Part shown: positions 4,813 through 6,448 of the stretch, one piece after another | Layout: every line of letters begins with the position of its first letter | How positions within the stretch are numbered: the stretch's first letter is position 1 | Origin: an uncultured Eubacteriales bacterium | GTDB lineage: Bacteria > Bacillota > Clostridia > Oscillospirales > Acutalibacteraceae | Length of the DNA stretch: 6,448 nucleotides | Assembly: GCA_934408795.1 (NCBI GenBank) | Contig: CAKRVQ010000061.1 | Coordinates: 1 to 6,448 of the forward strand | Reading direction: 5' to 3' | Made by a program: the position numbers and the translations under genes | The notes under the pieces: model-generated | Told to the model about the DNA's origin: nothing | The model's input: the letters and a program-made list of their open reading frames with translations, nothing else | The model's database searches: none

Positions 4813-4912
4813 GGCGCCGCCCGTCGGCGCACGTGGGGCGAGCTGTAGGATGTATTTTGAGCATAAAGGATATCATTGCGTCGGCTCGCTCAAGTGCGGC
4901 TGCGGGCGGCGC
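4813..4912. repeat. GC-rich hairpin repeat, element 2 (REP-like)
   Basis: The 18-mer at 4813-4830 is identical to 2294-2311 and forms the same 6-bp hairpin (4814-4819 with 4825-4830). A distal arm CGGGCGGCGC (4903-4912) is perfectly complementary to 4814-4823. Inside, GCGAGC (4838-4843) pairs with GCTCGC (4884-4889), so the whole 100-bp unit can fold into one long nested stem. The short hairpin and the long stem exclude each other. It lies 35 bp past the stop of the oxidoreductase gene. It resembles element 1 in its arms and in a GCTC-AAG-CGG stretch before the distal arm. I infer a dispersed non-coding element. Confidence 0.7.
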
Positions 4913-4947
4913 ATATTTTTTATCTTACTTTAACGAGAGGCAGGCAG

Positions 4948-6135
4948 CTACCACCTAACGCTCCAGCGCTCACTGTAATCGTTTCTGAGTGACTGCGTCG
5001 ATTTATCCTTACATACCCGCTTTTCATTTAAGGAAAGCTTCAACAAAAGTTTCTCGATCTTTTTAGGGTCCGCGAGGGGAAGCTCTACCGATTCTTTGGT
5101 GTATGCGGACAGGTACGCCGCATTAGAGAGCATTATCTCATTAACACCGTCTGTTCCGCTTGCGGTGAGAGGTGCTCCGTAAAGAATGGCATCGCGGAAA
5201 TTATCGATTATTCCTATATGCGCGGTATCGGCTCCCTCGGTTACAAGATCGGTAACTTTTACGCTGAAAGACGGAAACGACTCATTTGAATCAAAGCACA
5301 ACCTTCTTTCGCTTTCATCGAGAAGCGCGCAGGTGATCTTGCCGTTTTCAACGATGACCTTTCCCATATCACAGGCTATTTCCATTCTGTTGGTGCCGGG
5401 GCACTCTCCCGTTGCCGTTCTGAATATGAGATCAAAGTCGTCGTATGACAAAATCAGCATTGCCTCGTCTTCAACGGAAATATTGTGATATTTTCCGATC
5501 GAGCATCTTGCATATACACTGTTAGGCAATCCGAAAAGCATATTTATCATATCAAGGTTATGCGGCGCCTGATTTATGAGCACTCCGCCGCCTTCGCCCG
5601 ACCAGCTTCCGCGCCAATCGCCCGAGTCATAGTATTTTTGAGTACGGTACCAGTTTGTAACGGTCCAGTCGACCCTTTTGATCCTGCCGAGACTTCCGCT
5701 CTTTATCAATTCGTTCAGTTTTGTGTAAACCGGATTGTTGCGCTGGTTGAACATAAGAGCATAGACGCGTTTTTCCTCTTTTGCGACTTTCACCGCCTCT
5801 TGTGCCTTCGAATATATGACATCCGCAGGCTTTTCGGAAAGGACATCTATTCCCGCTCTCATCGCCGACACTGCAATATCCGTGTGAAATCTGTGAGGCG
5901 TCGAAACTATCACCGCATCAACGGTATTACTGTTTATCAGTTCATCGCTTGAAGAAAAAATCGGCGCATCGGGATAATGCTCCTTTGCAGATCTGCGCTT
6001 ATCTTCATTTATGTCGCACAGAGCCGCAAGCAGGCAACCGTCCACCTTACCGTTATAAAGTGAGGCGGCGTGTGCGGAGCCCATATTACCTATACCGATA
6101 ACGCCGATGCGGAGTTGTTTTTCGGTTTTCATCAT
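4948..6135 (-). CDS. Gfo/Idh/MocA family NAD(P)-dependent oxidoreductase
   Basis: This is a 395-residue complete member of the Gfo/Idh/MocA family, which oxidises or reduces sugars, inositols and related polyols with NAD(P). The N-terminal Rossmann fold shows G14-I-G16-N-M-G19 after 'LRIGVIG', and D41 ends the second strand ('ALCDIN'). The 'SEKP' motif with E101-K102-P103 carries the conserved lysine. The C-terminal alpha/beta domain holds 'GGGVLINQAPHNLDM' (182-196), with H192 the likely catalytic histidine. The protein ends in a Trp/Arg-rich tail (ERWSVRW). The start overlaps the stop of the upstream paralogue as ATGA. Two adjacent ATGs (6135 and 6132) are possible and the ribosome binding site is weak (GGAAA close by), so translational coupling is likely. 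The substrate cannot be told. The gene is probably last in its operon. Confidence 0.94.
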   Translation of the reverse strand: MMKTEKQLRIGVIGIGNMGSAHAASLYNGKVDGCLLAALCDINEDKRRSAKEHYPDAPIFSSSDELINSNTVDAVIVSTPHRFHTDIAVSAMRAGIDVLSEKPADVIYSKAQEAVKVAKEEKRVYALMFNQRNNPVYTKLNELIKSGSLGRIKRVDWTVTNWYRTQKYYDSGDWRGSWSGEGGGVLINQAPHNLDMINMLFGLPNSVYARCSIGKYHNISVEDEAMLILSYDDFDLIFRTATGECPGTNRMEIACDMGKVIVENGKITCALLDESERRLCFDSNESFPSFSVKVTDLVTEGADTAHIGIIDNFRDAILYGAPLTASGTDGVNEIMLSNAAYLSAYTKESVELPLADPKKIEKLLLKLSLNEKRVCKDKSTQSLRNDYSERWSVRW

Positions 6136-6448
6136 TTTCCGTCATTACCCGAATAGGTGTTTGAGAGATCGACCGTGACGCTTTTGACTTCGGTCTTTCT
6201 TTTGGATGTTTTTACCCTCTTTTGGAGCTCGCTATAGTAAAGGTCGGCATCAAAGGGAATATCCACTTCCCTGCCGAGCCATGACGAAAGATGCATGGCG
6301 TTTGAGAGTGTGAGACCGTTGATACCCTCGGATCCGTCCGCAATAAGCGGTTCTCCTCTGAGGATCGCGGCGGCAAAGGCATTCAGGACACCTACATGCT
6401 GCTCGTTTTTGCCGTCTGTCTCAACGCTGATCTCGGTCGCTTTCGGGC
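6132..6448 (-). CDS. Second Gfo/Idh/MocA oxidoreductase, C-terminal fragment (cut by window edge)
   Basis: From the window edge the minus strand reads 104 uninterrupted codons, then TGA at 6134-6132, overlapping the next ATG by ATGA. The segment 'HVGVLNAFAAAILRGEPLIA' followed by 'EGINGLTLSNAMHLSSW' aligns with 'HIGIIDNFRDAILYGAPLTA' and 'DGVNEIMLSNAAYLSAY' of the downstream gene (from H306). The shared frame is H-x-G, F, AIL-G-PL-A-G, G-N and LSNA. It is therefore the C-terminal part of a paralogous enzyme of the same family. The nucleotide-binding domain, EKP motif and catalytic histidine lie outside the window. After the shared part comes a Lys-rich tail (KRVKTSKRKTEVK) ending VDLSNTYSGNDGK. 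Two paralogues in a coupled operon suggest successive steps in sugar or polyol use; that is inference. Confidence 0.88.
   Translation of the reverse strand, partial: PKATEISVETDGKNEQHVGVLNAFAAAILRGEPLIADGSEGINGLTLSNAMHLSSWLGREVDIPFDADLYYSELQKRVKTSKRKTEVKSVTVDLSNTYSGNDGK

Noticed and set aside
5485..5952. 155-codon plus-strand open frame
   Set aside because: Antisense to the oxidoreductase, whose Rossmann and EKP motifs are in the opposite frame.
1..6448. CRISPR array, phage or defence system, biosynthetic cluster
   Set aside because: No regularly spaced repeats, no recombinase, nuclease, toxin or synthase gene; apart from the repeats, the content is ordinary chromosomal genes.

Overview
The window looks like chromosomal DNA of an anaerobic low-to-mid-GC Firmicute, most likely a gut clostridium of the Oscillospiraceae/Ruminococcaceae type. 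This is inferred from family resemblance, not from a search. The pointers are a ferredoxin-thioredoxin-reductase-like iron-sulfur protein next to thioredoxin, tandem Gfo/Idh/MocA dehydrogenases, a DUF11 protein of clostridial type, AGGAGG-like ribosome binding sites, and tRNA genes that encode CCA. All seven protein genes are on the minus strand; the two tRNA genes are on the plus strand.

Layout. (1) Positions 1-2028: a minus-strand operon read from a good sigma-A promoter (2028-2000). Its order is an RlmI-type rRNA methyltransferase, a small ferredoxin-thioredoxin reductase catalytic-type protein, thioredoxin, and the start of an AlaX-type alanyl-tRNA editing protein cut by the window edge. 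Spacing is tight: 9 bp, 59 bp, then a 4-base ATGA overlap. The operon joins ribosome/tRNA quality functions to a likely ferredoxin-driven thiol reduction pair. (2) Positions 2077-2226: tRNA-Val(GAC) with its own promoter and a symmetric terminator. (3) Positions 2194-2497: a 304-base stretch without a protein gene. It holds the terminator, a heptamer tandem repeat, a GC-rich hairpin repeat (element 1) and a perfect 10-bp hairpin. (4) Positions 2498-3352: a monocistronic Thr-rich DUF11-repeat protein. (5) Positions 3353-3749: a 397-base stretch holding the DUF11 gene's ribosome binding site, leader and tentative promoter, and the terminator of the gene upstream. (6) Positions 3750-4409: an HD-domain phosphohydrolase with its own promoter. 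(7) Positions 4541-4750: tRNA-Gly(CCC) with promoter, ~60-nt leader and a strong bidirectional terminator. (8) Positions 4770-4912: a 13-bp tandem duplication and a second copy of the GC-rich hairpin repeat (element 2). (9) Positions 4948-6448: two overlapping Gfo/Idh/MocA oxidoreductase genes, the upstream one cut by the window edge.

The architecture is regular. Each plus-strand tRNA gene converges on a minus-strand protein gene. Each convergent gap carries a symmetric terminator followed by a copy of the same hairpin repeat. I see no CRISPR array, transposase, phage gene, toxin-antitoxin pair or recognisable defence system. The observations most worth checking are the paired repeat elements, the tRNA-Gly with non-canonical tertiary-contact positions, and the FTR-like/thioredoxin pair with an 18-codon basic micro-ORF between them.
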